Positions 46,601 to 53,758 of a DNA stretch of 64,000 bases are shown here, piece after piece. The translations under genes and the position numbers were made by a program. Position 1 is the stretch's first letter, and every line of letters begins with the position of its first letter. The notes beneath the pieces are model-generated. The model searched no databases, was not told where the DNA came from, and worked only from the letters and a program-made list of their open reading frames with translations. The DNA comes from Streptomyces griseus subsp. griseus (GTDB lineage: Bacteria; Actinomycetota; Actinomycetes; Streptomycetales; Streptomycetaceae), in assembly GCF_003610995.1 (NCBI RefSeq), contig NZ_CP032543.1, positions 744,001 to 808,000 of the forward strand, given 5' to 3'.

Positions 46601-48467
46601 ACAGCGGCAGAACCTCGGGCTGGAGCGCCCGGGACCAAGCCTTGAATGCCTCCACCAGGCCGGAAGGTCCGGCGATGCTGGTGAACAGGTCCCGTTGCGG
46701 GCCGGTCAGCCTCGCCAGCGCCTCGCGGTACTCGTCCGCCTTGGTCTTCGCCGTGGCCGTGCTCGTCGACGAGGAGAGTCGGGCGGAGGCTAGACCGCGC
46801 TCCGCGTTGGCGATCGACTCGGCGGCCGACACTTGAGCGTCAGCGGCGGACTGCACTGCGTCGGCGACGCCACGCTGAGCCTTGGCTACCGCCTTCGCGG
46901 CGTCGGTCTGATCGCGAGCCGCCTTCGACTGGGCGTCGGCAACGGCCACGGCAGCCGCACGGACGCCCTTCTGAGCGTCGGCAATGGCCTCTGTGCGGTC
47001 GGCCACGTTGCGCTGGGCAAGTGCTAGCCGGTCGGCTGCATCCTGGACGGCCTTACTGCCTTCGACGCCGGCCTTCCGCTGCTCTTCGGCGGACTTCTGA
47101 AGGGCCTTGTAGTCCTTCTTCTGCTGCTTGGCGCGCTCGGTGGCCCAGTCGTAGGCCAACTGCGCCTGTTCCAGGTCGAGTTGGGTCGCCTTACCGACTG
47201 CGGCGTCAGCCTTGGTGCGGTTGAGATCCTCCTGTGCCTGCTGAACGCGGAGGGTCGCCTCCCGCTGGTCCAGTGCGCCGTTCGTCAGCTCGTCGTTGAG
47301 ATCCCGGAGCTTCTGAGCAGCGTCGGCACGAGCTTGGGTGAGGGACTTCTGCGCGTCCTCCGCGGAGCGGTTGGCGTCCGTGAGTGATTGCTGAGCATCG
47401 CGAAGCCGCCGGTGGGAGTCGGCCAGGCCCTCTTGCGCCCGCTTGATGGCATCCGCTGATGTCTTGCGCTGATCCGCGGCTCGCTGCACTGCGTCGGCGA
47501 CGGCCGCTTCTGCGTTCTCCACCCCGCGAGCTGCTGATGCGATGGAGCGCGATGCACTGCGGTGCGCGGAGGCAAGGGATGCTTGCGCGCCTGCGAGTTG
47601 AAGAGCCCGCTGTGCGGCCCGGGTGGTCACCTGGGCGCTTCTGTCGGTCGCGTTGGACGCCTCGTCCTCCGCAGCCGTCTTGGCCTGGATAGCCTCCATC
47701 ACGCCCTTGACGGCAGGGACAGCCGCCAGGGCGACAGCTCCGACACCCGCCCCCGCAGCCGCAGACATCGCTACGACGGCCCCTAGCCCCGCCGCGAGAG
47801 TCGGACCGAGGGGTATCGCGGTGAGTGCGGCTATCTGAATGCCGAGGTTGAGCAGCGCAGCCGTGGCCTGCGATGTGTCGACCTTCGCAGGGACGTCGAT
47901 TCGGCGACGGTCAACCGAATCAATCTCCTCGCGAAGGGCGACGAGGGCGGCTCGGGCTGCTGCGGTGTCGGCCCTCACGCGGACGTTCGGGTGGGACGCT
48001 CCGAGCCGCTCCAGCTCCCGTTCAATGCGCTCAATCTCCGCACGGGCAGCCGTGGCGGACACGTCGATGCCGACCCGCTTGTTGCTGAGCTGCTCCAGCT
48101 TGGACCGGAGACGGGCTAGTTCGGCGTCTGCGCCCGTGGCGGTGATTCGGACGTCCAGGTGGGGCATGCTGCGGAACGCCACCTGGAGGTGGCGACGCAT
48201 GGAACCGGCGAAGGCCCCCGCGTTGGATTCGCCCTGACGTCGTGAAGCTGCCTGAGCTGCCTGGCCGGCGTGGTTGATGGCCGACGGGATGTTGATCGTG
48301 AGGTTCTGAGACAGGGAGCGGCTCATAGCCTCACCGAGCCTCCGGCCGGCGTCCTCGCCCACCCGGTCGGCGACCGGGAGGACGAGCGCCTTCAGCTTGG
48401 TGTGGAACTGGGGGATGACGGGGACGACGTCGACGGCTGCCCCGCCGACGATGTCGAGATCACTCAC
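43650..48467 (-). CDS. Phage tape measure protein with M23 peptidase and lytic transglycosylase domains
   Basis: 1605 aa. It sets tail length and takes part in DNA entry. N-terminal VVPVIPQFHTKLKALV and a Gly/Ala-rich hydrophobic stretch (about 205-260), long coiled coil (270-620), then membrane-like regions and at least four W-rich repeats (WLWEKAIRPxFxWIGD, about 876-1059). An M23 domain (about 1285-1390; HTGLDFPAAV, HLHLE) and an SLT domain (about 1405-1520; RRLRQESGGDPNAV) digest peptidoglycan. Length implies a tail of roughly 240 nm at 1.5 angstrom per residue, so long-tailed siphovirus type. It overlaps the upstream gene by ATGA. Confidence 0.93.
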   Translation of the reverse strand: MSDLDIVGGAAVDVVPVIPQFHTKLKALVLPVADRVGEDAGRRLGEAMSRSLSQNLTINIPSAINHAGQAAQAASRRQGESNAGAFAGSMRRHLQVAFRSMPHLDVRITATGADAELARLRSKLEQLSNKRVGIDVSATAARAEIERIERELERLGASHPNVRVRADTAAARAALVALREEIDSVDRRRIDVPAKVDTSQATAALLNLGIQIAALTAIPLGPTLAAGLGAVVAMSAAAGAGVGAVALAAVPAVKGVMEAIQAKTAAEDEASNATDRSAQVTTRAAQRALQLAGAQASLASAHRSASRSIASAARGVENAEAAVADAVQRAADQRKTSADAIKRAQEGLADSHRRLRDAQQSLTDANRSAEDAQKSLTQARADAAQKLRDLNDELTNGALDQREATLRVQQAQEDLNRTKADAAVGKATQLDLEQAQLAYDWATERAKQQKKDYKALQKSAEEQRKAGVEGSKAVQDAADRLALAQRNVADRTEAIADAQKGVRAAAVAVADAQSKAARDQTDAAKAVAKAQRGVADAVQSAADAQVSAAESIANAERGLASARLSSSTSTATAKTKADEYREALARLTGPQRDLFTSIAGPSGLVEAFKAWSRALQPEVLPLFTRSVDSAKASLPGLTPLALGAADGIETLQNKASAELKTPFWKSFKDDLADNVEPAVVGFGVAFGNVIAGITGIIDAFLPHMDGIASNSDRITERFAKWGTNLKGSPDFDNFLKYVKDTAPGVAEFLGDVLKAALDVSKAVAPLSTTAIAAIGPVFVAVSWLAQNSPELIVGLWGIYAAQKAIAIGMTAFAAAMAAYNSVILLSTIATAGFGSVLAVTGIGPIIKAILIVVGLLVAGFTLAYKNSETFRNIVDGAWAGIKAAVDVAWNQGLKPAFNGIWIGLKAIGTAAMWLWENALSPFFAFIFKWGKILFTALVVVFLAPALIAAKALGAIGIWLWEKALGPSFKQIGSDATWLWQKVLRPVFGWIGDKAVWLYEKAIKPAFKWIWDRFKLAGDGAQWLWEKAIRPIFGWIGDRAEWLYGKGIKPHFDNIKSAMRLVADSFGKARDDIRTAWNAISGIAKKPVKFIIDKVYNEGIVPLWERVASITGADPLKPFKGFHTGGIMDGYSPGRDDRVIAVGGGKAIMRPEWTRAVGADTINSWNAAARSGGVGGVQRAISNGMPAFKDGGIVGWFKDKAGDVGDFLSGAADFVNPSKLFEKAKGYLSSKMEPILENPWSRQVAKLPLKMLSGLKDTALGVFGFGGGGSGPWAKPVNAGYGTPFGKKGSMWSSGAHTGLDFPAAVGTAVKAVADGKVAMAKSGGPYGNHIMLNHGGGLTSLYAHLNSILTTVGDSVKRGQKIGTVGATGNVTGPHLHLEARVNGKAVDPMTYLSGGGGAGGKGVERWRPVVKAALAATGNPASYADLTLRRLRQESGGDPNAVNNWDINAKNGTPSVGLMQVIKPTFEAFAGMFRKQGPFKYGVSVDPMANIFSSMRYAKSTYGSLPSAYGRPGGYPRLGEMAWVGEQGPELLEFLTPTRVHSNADSVALARATQSIPGQGAAAPVINADVHVYVGDREITDIVRVEVDARQDAVSTALGTGRYL

Positions 48468-48748
48468 AGCAGATCACCGCCGCTCGTCACCCGGAAGTCG
48501 AAGAGGGCGTCAACGTCGGTCGGGTCGCTGCGGGAGTCGAGCATCCGCCCGACTTCCCGGAGGTTGGCGACCATGGCCAGGGTTCGGGGGGTCTGCTCCA
48601 TCGCCTCCAGGCCCCGGCGGAGCCACTCGAAGTCTCGGCAGGCGTCACCGCAATGCGTGGCCGGCAAGGGCATATCGGCGACGAGGACTAGCTCCACATG
48701 GAAGCGGCACCCATCGCGCTCGCAGATGTGGTCTCGGGTGTTGCTCAT
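48464..48748 (-). CDS. Small Cys-rich protein upstream of the tape measure gene
   Basis: 94 aa from ATG 48748. CERDGC ... THCGDACRDFEWLRRGLEAMEQ ... LREVGRMLDSRSDP. Pattern C-x4-C and HC-x3-C, then a helical tail. It resembles the next gene (48848-49117) in layout, so the two are probably paralogues. Position fits a tail assembly chaperone, but no frameshift partner is seen. It overlaps the tape measure start by ATGA. Confidence 0.7.
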   Translation of the reverse strand: MSNTRDHICERDGCRFHVELVLVADMPLPATHCGDACRDFEWLRRGLEAMEQTPRTLAMVANLREVGRMLDSRSDPTDVDALFDFRVTSGGDLL

Positions 48749-48772
48749 TGGCCCTCCGGAGGGCATGAAAAA

Positions 48773-48799
48773 AGGCCCTCGGAGCGTCCTCCGGGGCCT
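48773..48799 (-). terminator. Intrinsic terminator with T-run
   Basis: Minus-strand AGGCCCCGGAGGA ... TCCGAGGGCCT then TTTTTT, between the two paralogous small genes. It should reduce transcription into the tape measure gene. Confidence 0.75.
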
Positions 48800-48847
48800 G
48801 CGAATGGGGTCTATGCGGTTGTGCTGCTGCGGGGCCGTTCTAGGCCG

Positions 48848-49117
48848 TCAGGCGGCCGTACGGCCGCCGTTCAGGAACACGTCCGGAACGGCCTCACCGG
48901 GATGGGTGCGGGCGTCAAGGAGGGCAGCCAGGCGCAGAAGCTCAACCGCTTCGTCGCCGTCTCCGGTTTCCAGAGCACGCCGGGCGCGACGCTCCCACGC
49001 CACACACGCCTGCGTGCAGTGCGAGTTGCGTCGGATCCTGTCGCCGGCAACGCGTCGGTACCCGCGCGGCAGGGTGCATCCGGGACGACGGCAGATGGTG
49101 TATGCGGGCTGTCTCAT
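48848..49117 (-). CDS. Small Cys-rich protein, paralogue of the 94-aa protein
   Basis: 89 aa. CRRPGC ... SHCTQACVAWERRARRALETG ... LRLAALLDARTHP. Same C-x4-C, HC-x3-C and helical C-terminus as the gene at 48464. It may bind zinc. The start is ATG 49117; two copies of CTATAGCGC lie just upstream. Confidence 0.7.
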   Translation of the reverse strand: MRQPAYTICRRPGCTLPRGYRRVAGDRIRRNSHCTQACVAWERRARRALETGDGDEAVELLRLAALLDARTHPGEAVPDVFLNGGRTAA

Positions 49118-49132
49118 GGGGTCTCCGATGTT

Positions 49133-49190
49133 CTATAGCGCAAACCGTGTAACGGCTATAGCGCGTCTACCTGCACGTTCTCGGTTTGCG
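49133..49190. promoter_or_regulatory. Repeat-rich promoter region
   Basis: Direct repeat CTATAGCGC at 49133-49141 and 49156-49164, 23 bases apart, and inverted repeat CGCAAACCG (49139-49147) with CGGTTTGCG (49182-49190). It lies upstream of the 89-aa gene and after the terminator at 49391, so it probably starts a new transcript. Confidence 0.5.
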
Positions 49191-49390
49191 TCACACTTTC
49201 TGCGAACGAATCCCGCAGGTCGCTTGATCGTCGACCGCGCACGATGGATCGCCCGGGAGACCCGGAAGAGCGCCAGATGGGCGCTCACGGGCCGTCAATG
49301 GGCCGCTCAGCGGGGCGCCGTAGACCAAACTGCGTCCCAGATTCGGAGCGAGAACCAGCACTCTGTCGGTCTTCATGGTCAAGATCAGGG
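49191..49390. other. Intergenic stretch without a convincing gene
   Basis: A 63-codon frame on the minus strand (49191-49382) exists, but it has no ribosome binding site and no recognisable features. Nothing else is seen. Confidence 0.3.
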
Positions 49391-49411
49391 GATCACCCCC
49401 CTGGGGTGATC
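49391..49411. terminator. Perfect short hairpin
   Basis: GATCACCCC-cct-GGGGTGATC, 17 bases after the stop of the 112-aa gene. Confidence 0.6.
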
Positions 49412-49427
49412 ATGGAATCGCCGCAGG

Positions 49428-49766
49428 TCAGCGCATGTGCCAGGGCTGCCCAGCATCCTTCGCCCACACGGGGCGGCTCACTGGGCCGCAGAGCTGCGCC
49501 GCCCTGGCCCGCAGGTGTCGAGCGTCTGCGTCGACGCTGCGTGTGTACTCGTCGCGAGCGTCGGCCCATCGTCGACGTGTCCTTATGAGAGCGTCGGTCT
49601 CGGTCAGCCTGCCGATCTCGTCGGCGGTCAACCACTCCTCCACGATGGCGGGAGCCAGGAGGCGAGACGGGCACGCGTAGGGCGACGCCACCTCACCCGT
49701 GCGCGTGTCCACGCCTCGCGCCTCGTCGGCCGCACGCTGCGCGCGTGCTGCTCGTCGGCTGCTCAT
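49428..49766 (-). CDS. Hypothetical protein after the small terminase
   Basis: 112 aa, basic and Arg/Ala-rich, mostly helical (EEWLTADEIGRLTETDALIRTRRRWADARDEY). No recognised domain. It overlaps the small-terminase stop by ATGA, so the two are translated together. In a full phage the large terminase would normally be expected next; this protein is far too small for that. Confidence 0.7.
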   Translation of the reverse strand: MSSRRAARAQRAADEARGVDTRTGEVASPYACPSRLLAPAIVEEWLTADEIGRLTETDALIRTRRRWADARDEYTRSVDADARHLRARAAQLCGPVSRPVWAKDAGQPWHMR

Positions 49767-50185
49767 GCGCCAACAGGCAGGCTATGGAGCGACGCACCAT
49801 GAGCGCTCGTGGGTGGCTCACCGATGCGGTAGTGGGCGCGTGCCATAGCGCCAGGCGTCAGCAACAGGTCGTTGGCCAACTGCCTTGTCTCACCGACGAG
49901 TTGGGCCGACACTCGGCCTGTCAGTGTGGCTGACACGGCGATCACGTACGCAGCGACGAGGCCCGACATCTGCTCATCCCACGCTTCCGCGACGGGAGAG
50001 GACCACAGCTCGTTCCAATGGTCTATCTCGTGGTCGGCCCACGCTCGCCCCTTGGGCAGGCTCGGGGGCTCGTCCTGGCAGCCCTCGGGAGGCAGGTAGG
50101 TCCACTCTGCCGCCTCGTCCGTGCGGTGCCGGCTGCGGGGCTTGTGCGGCTGCGGCTTGGGGCCGCGCGCTCCTCCGATGGGCAC
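49763..50185 (-). CDS. P27-type small terminase subunit (probable)
   Basis: 140 aa from GTG 50185 with AAAGGAG. It opens PIGGARGPKPQPHKPRSRHR, the GPxPKP-type start of actinophage small terminases, then LPPEGCQDEPPSLPKG and HWNELWSSPVAEAWDEQMSGLVAAYV, ending with LLLTPGAMARAHYRI (the LGLTPxA block). Small terminases choose the DNA to be packaged. No large-subunit gene follows, so packaging would need a helper phage motor, or the gene is a relic. Confidence 0.7.
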   Translation of the reverse strand: MPIGGARGPKPQPHKPRSRHRTDEAAEWTYLPPEGCQDEPPSLPKGRAWADHEIDHWNELWSSPVAEAWDEQMSGLVAAYVIAVSATLTGRVSAQLVGETRQLANDLLLTPGAMARAHYRIGEPPTSAHGASLHSLPVGA

Positions 50186-50207
50186 GGGTGAACTCCTTTC
50201 ACGGAAG

Positions 50208-50237
50208 GGGCCCACGCAAGTCGACTCACGTGGGCCC
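50208..50237. terminator. Hairpin before the small-terminase gene
   Basis: GGGCCCACG (50208-50216) pairs with CGTGGGCCC (50229-50237). Confidence 0.55.
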
Positions 50238-50263
50238 AACAGTCTTCGGTCAGTCGCTCGTCG

Positions 50264-50569
50264 TCAGCTCAGCCCATGGCGTACCCGGTACACGTGGGCC
50301 CCGTGGTCGAGAGTGCCGCTCCTGTGCCCGACGTCAGCGCCCCGGGGCCCACCCACTAGGGGCACCGACGGAGCCGGGGTCGTGGGGTTCAGCTCAGCGG
50401 CGAGCCCTGCGGCATCAGCGGTGAGCGCCTCCTCGTCCGTTCCGAGGAGTCGCTCAGCCTGCGCGATGGTGAGACCGGCAGCTACGCCGATCCTGAGCTT
50501 GGCCAGCGCCAGGGCGTCACCTTCCAGCGGTGCGGGGCCCTGCTCGTTCTGCTCGTTCTGTTCCGACAT
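50264..50569 (-). CDS. Small protein after the capsid gene
   Basis: 101 aa from ATG 50569. It starts with a Gln/Asn/Glu-rich run (SEQNEQNEQ), followed by a helical region (ALALAKLRIGVAAGLTIAQAERLLGTDEEAL) and a Gly/His-rich tail. Position between capsid and terminase genes fits a head-completion or capsid-stabilising protein, but no homology is recognised. Confidence 0.7.
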   Translation of the reverse strand: MSEQNEQNEQGPAPLEGDALALAKLRIGVAAGLTIAQAERLLGTDEEALTADAAGLAAELNPTTPAPSVPLVGGPRGADVGHRSGTLDHGAHVYRVRHGLS

Positions 50570-50607
50570 GTCTAGCCTCTCTGAGTAGTTGGGGGTGCTG
50601 ACGAACG

Positions 50608-51636
50608 TCAGACCCCGATGACCTTCGCCGTCAGCGACAGGTTGGGAGCGCCCACCACGGGAAGCACGATGGCGGTAGCCCGGGTCCATACGGTCTGCGG
50701 GTCCTCGTTCATGTAGCCACCGGCGTAGATGCCGCCCTGCTCCCCTCCGGCCAGGCCGTAGCGCGGGTCGTTCGCCTCCACCGGGACACCCCACAGGGTC
50801 TTGCCCAGCTCGTCGCCGGTCTCCGGGAGAAGGGCGATCTTGTCGGCCGGCGTGATGCGCTGAGCGGTGCCCTGGAACACCACACGGGCGTCGTAGGTGG
50901 TCACCTGCGGAAGCTCGTGTTTGAAGAGGAGAGCGTTCAGCTCGTCCAGGGACAGCACCGACGGGGCGGTGTAGTCGGTCGTGCTCATGCGGCACAACTG
51001 AGCGTTCGACCGCATGACGCGCGCGATGCGCGAGGGCATCAGCGCCCACCGCGGAACCTTGCCGGTGTTGTCCAGCATCAGATCCCGCCACGCCTCCAGG
51101 TCGTCGAAGATGGTGGAGGTCTCTGTGTCGGTCCAGTTGACCCCGGTGGCAGTCGTGTGCTCCGCCAGGCGGCCGAATTCGACGCCGGCCTGAACGTTGT
51201 TCTCGTTCAGGGTGACGGTGCTGTTGAAGATCGCTTCACCACGGGCCAGCTCGACGCGTGCGGCGATGGCGTTTACGAGGGTCTCGGTGTCGCCGAAGAT
51301 CTTGTCCTGGATGTCCGCGTGCATCGTCGCAGCCGCTCGCCTGCGGATCCGCTCGTACTCGGATACCGGCATCTTCCGGCTGATGGGCGGGAGCTGCCCG
51401 GACACTCGCGCGGCGCCTTCCCGCGTACCGATGTCCGAACTCGCGTCGTACGCCCGGTAGTTCGCCGCCTCCGTGAGGCCGCCCCCGCCGGTCTCGAAGC
51501 GGTACTCCAGATCCTCGATGGTGTCGCTCGGAAGCCAGCGCGACAGGGTGAACGTGTTCTCCTCCCGGTCCCGGAGCGCCTCGCGGGCGTAGCCGGAAAG
51601 ATCCCGGGGATTGGCGTACTCGGTGATCAACTGCAT
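50608..51636 (-). CDS. Major capsid protein (lambda gpE-like family)
   Basis: 342 aa. It matches the E-type capsid family seen in many actinophages: start MQLITEYANPRDLSGYARE, RFETGGGG, ISRKMPVSEYERIRRR, then LARGEAIFNSTVTLNENN, and the end PVEANDPRYGLAGGEQGGIYAG followed by a beta-rich tail (VWTRATAIVLPVVGAPNL). No cleavable N-terminal delta domain is seen, so no protease need be required. ATG 51636 has GAGAGG upstream. Confidence 0.9.
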   Translation of the reverse strand: MQLITEYANPRDLSGYAREALRDREENTFTLSRWLPSDTIEDLEYRFETGGGGLTEAANYRAYDASSDIGTREGAARVSGQLPPISRKMPVSEYERIRRRAAATMHADIQDKIFGDTETLVNAIAARVELARGEAIFNSTVTLNENNVQAGVEFGRLAEHTTATGVNWTDTETSTIFDDLEAWRDLMLDNTGKVPRWALMPSRIARVMRSNAQLCRMSTTDYTAPSVLSLDELNALLFKHELPQVTTYDARVVFQGTAQRITPADKIALLPETGDELGKTLWGVPVEANDPRYGLAGGEQGGIYAGGYMNEDPQTVWTRATAIVLPVVGAPNLSLTAKVIGV

Positions 51637-51653
51637 GGGATACCTCTCGGTGG

Positions 51654-52445
51654 TCAGTGGTTGAAGCTGCTGCGGGACGTGCCGTCATCGGCGCTCCCGA
51701 TGTCGACGGCTTCGCCGGCCTCTGCGGTCAGCTCGTCGACGGATGCGGGCAGGTGGTGGCGCCCGGATTCCGTGGCCCAGATCAGGAAGGCGACGTTGCG
51801 CCGTCGCGCGCCGCTGATGACGCGCTGTACGTCCGCAGGGAGCGGGGAGCGGGCCACGTCGGTGAACTGCTCGTCGCCGGCGGCGTAGATGGAGTTCAAG
51901 ACGCCCGGGTCCACCACGTCGCGCAGTACGTCGCGCTGCGTGGCCCGGAGGGCGTCGACGTCCTTGACGAGCTGACGCAGCCGGGTGAATGCCTCCACCG
52001 CCTCCGGCCCGGCGTCGATCGCTGCCTCACCGTCGACCAAGCGACCGTGGGCGGCGATGATGTCGCGGACTTCCGCGGTGATGGCGTCCAGGCGCTCCGC
52101 CAGGCTGGCGAGTACCGGCCCTGCGTGCACGGTGCGGAGGTAGACAACATGGCGCTTGAGCGAGGCGACGGCCGACGTCAGGGCCTCTCGCTCCAACGCG
52201 GGTACGAGCGCTGCTGTGTAGGCGTCTGCGGCCCTCTGGCCGATGTTGTCGGGGATCGGCGTCCCGTTGCCGCGCAGGGCCGCCACAGCGGCGTCCACGA
52301 CCGCCTTACGGGCGTGCTCGGGTGACGGGGCGGCAGGCAGAGCAGCGAGGCGCTTCTCCGTGTGCTCCAGCGCATCTTCCGTGCGCTTGATCTCTGGGAC
52401 AACGTGCCACGGGCTGGCGGGCGTCGCCCTCCTTCGTGGGGGCAT
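51654..52445 (-). CDS. Coiled-coil head protein, scaffold candidate
   Basis: 263 aa. It is almost entirely helical with heptad-like stretches (KRTEDALEHTEKRLAAL, EREALTSAVASLKRHVVYLRTV, LAERLDAITAEVRDIIAAH). It ends 17 bases before the capsid start, where scaffolding proteins are usually encoded. No protease motif is visible. The assignment rests on position and structure only. Confidence 0.65.
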   Translation of the reverse strand: MPPRRRATPASPWHVVPEIKRTEDALEHTEKRLAALPAAPSPEHARKAVVDAAVAALRGNGTPIPDNIGQRAADAYTAALVPALEREALTSAVASLKRHVVYLRTVHAGPVLASLAERLDAITAEVRDIIAAHGRLVDGEAAIDAGPEAVEAFTRLRQLVKDVDALRATQRDVLRDVVDPGVLNSIYAAGDEQFTDVARSPLPADVQRVISGARRRNVAFLIWATESGRHHLPASVDELTAEAGEAVDIGSADDGTSRSSFNH

Positions 52446-52476
52446 GGGGACCTCTCTCGGTGTTCGGATACGAAGA

Positions 52477-52506
52477 AGCCCCCACCGGTCGTGTCCGGTA
52501 GGGGCT
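52477..52506 (-). terminator. Hairpin between zinc-finger and coiled-coil genes
   Basis: AGCCCC-c-ACCGG pairs with CCGGT-a-GGGGCT; followed on the minus strand by TTCTTCG. Confidence 0.6.
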
Positions 52507-52527
52507 CAGGGGTGCCTGTGTGGCCGC

Positions 52528-52788
52528 TCAGGCGGCGTCGTAGCGGCCGATGCTCTCGAAGTACGCGCGCCGCTCCGCGCGTCGCTCACGCTTCGCCTTG
52601 GCGCGCTGGGACGCCTCCAGGCTGTAGCGGATCCGCTCCGCCTCGTTTCGGCAGGCGGCGCACTTCCGGGTGAAGCCGTCGGCACACAGGCTGTCCTTGT
52701 GAAAGTTGCGTTCGTCGACGACGAGCGTCCGTGCGCAGCCGGGGCACTGCCGGATAGGGCGGCCCGGGACGTCGCTGGTTCCGTACAT
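52528..52788 (-). CDS. Zinc-finger protein (endonuclease VII/HNH-like ribbon)
   Basis: 86 aa. CPGCARTLVVDERNF ... LCADGFTRKCAACRNEAERI is a CxxC-Phe-DG-CxxC unit identical in layout to the three repeats of the interrupted gene at 41539-42981. A highly basic helix follows. No HNH core is present. It is the first gene of the capsid-to-tail transcription unit. Confidence 0.75.
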   Translation of the reverse strand: MYGTSDVPGRPIRQCPGCARTLVVDERNFHKDSLCADGFTRKCAACRNEAERIRYSLEASQRAKAKRERRAERRAYFESIGRYDAA

Positions 52789-52852
52789 GGGTTCTCCTGG
52801 GTGTGTCCTGTCGGTCTAAAGGGCTGGCGTCCTGCCAATGACGGCAAATAAA

Positions 52853-52880
52853 GAAGACCCCGCCCGAAGGCAGGGTCTTC
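52853..52880 (-). terminator. Intrinsic terminator or attenuator before the structural genes
   Basis: GAAGACCC-cGCC with GGC-a-GGGTCTTC; the minus strand then reads TTTATTTG. It lies 65 bases upstream of the first structural-unit gene and downstream of the promoter-like repeats at 53.1 kb, so it could act as an attenuator. Confidence 0.65.
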
Positions 52881-53619
52881 ATGAGGTTTATGCCCCGGCG
52901 GATCACGTCGGAGAGCGAGGGAGAGAGTTCCCGCTCGTACCAACGGCGTCGACGCCGGGGCCGCACGCTACAACGTCGGGGAAAGGCCGAACCCGACGGA
53001 GCGTGGCATGTGCGGAGGGGTCCGGCCTACAGCCTGGAGCCGCCTCCGCTGTTCATGGGGGTGAGTACCCTCTCCCCTTAGTTATGGGGCGGGACATCTC
53101 GCCAGGGTGAAGGCCACCTCGCGCACGCGCGAGATTTCCTGGCTCATCTTTGTTATGGGGCGGGAATCGCGATTTGTGAGGTCGGCGAAGATCCCGTTAC
53201 AAACACTTTGCCAACGATTTACCATCTACGGTGGCGCTCTGTAACCAGCGGGGCCCGCTTTGCGTCGCACGCGGGCCGATCGGGTGCGACGCCCTGTGCG
53301 CCTCTCTGCTGGCCTATCTCCGTCTCGAATGAGGTCGAAGCAGCCTCGGGGTACCCGCAGGGTCTCACGGGGCCGCTCAGGGCCCTCCGTGGGCGGCTCC
53401 TCGTCGCTCCGCCTCCGCCACTCTCGTCGGCCGACGTCGAGAAGGGCTTCCGACGCCCGCTGGGTCAGTCTGGCCAATTTGACAGGCTGAAGGCTATTTT
53501 CCTTTCTCCTTAACGCGTGTTAGAGAGAAAATTTCTGGGGCCTCAAACGGACCTGTCGCAGGTCAGAGGCTTGCAGTTTGTTCGCAGTCTGTCCGGGGCA
53601 CCGGAGGGCGGCACATGAC
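52881..53619. other. Gene-poor regulatory or packaging region
   Basis: About 740 bases without a convincing gene. It holds the two promoter-like 14-bp repeats, local hairpins, and an AT-richer stretch near 53,490-53,540. Frames at 53208-53513 (+) and 53226-53477 (-, TTG start) are open but lack support. Candidate content is promoters plus a pac or cos site. Confidence 0.4.
53081..53165 (-). promoter_or_regulatory. Tandem promoter-like repeats TCCCGCCCCATAAC
   Basis: Exact 14-bp copies at 53081-53094 and 53152-53165 (71-base period), read TCCCGCCCCATAAC on the minus strand. CATAAC could serve as a -10. They point toward the structural genes. Confidence 0.5.
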
Positions 53620-53649
53620 GTAAGGGGCTGGCCTACCGTTGCCCCTTAC
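53620..53649. repeat. Inverted repeat GTAAGGGGC / GCCCCTTAC
   Basis: A 9-bp perfect inverted repeat with a 12-base spacer; function unknown (operator or hairpin). Confidence 0.45.
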
Positions 53650-53709
53650 TTGTTGCGCCATGGAGGAAGCGCGGGACGTCGACGAGGAGCCGCCCCCGAA
53701 CGCGACGAA

Positions 53710-53737
53710 GCCCCGCGACTCCTCTTGGAGGCGGGGC
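53710..53737 (-). terminator. Terminator after the 177-aa gene
   Basis: GCCCCGC and an inner CTCC/GGAG step pair with GCGGGGC, 20 bases after the stop at 53759. Confidence 0.6.
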
Positions 53738-53758
53738 AATCGTCACGGAGGGTTAGCG

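Noticed and set aside
49191-49382. 63-codon minus-strand frame between the 89-aa and 112-aa genes
   Set aside because: No Shine-Dalgarno sequence, no recognisable features, and a terminator immediately upstream.
53226-53477. 83-codon minus-strand frame with TTG start in the gene-poor block
   Set aside because: No ribosome binding site, Arg-rich composition typical of a random high-GC frame, and overlap with an equally open plus-strand frame.
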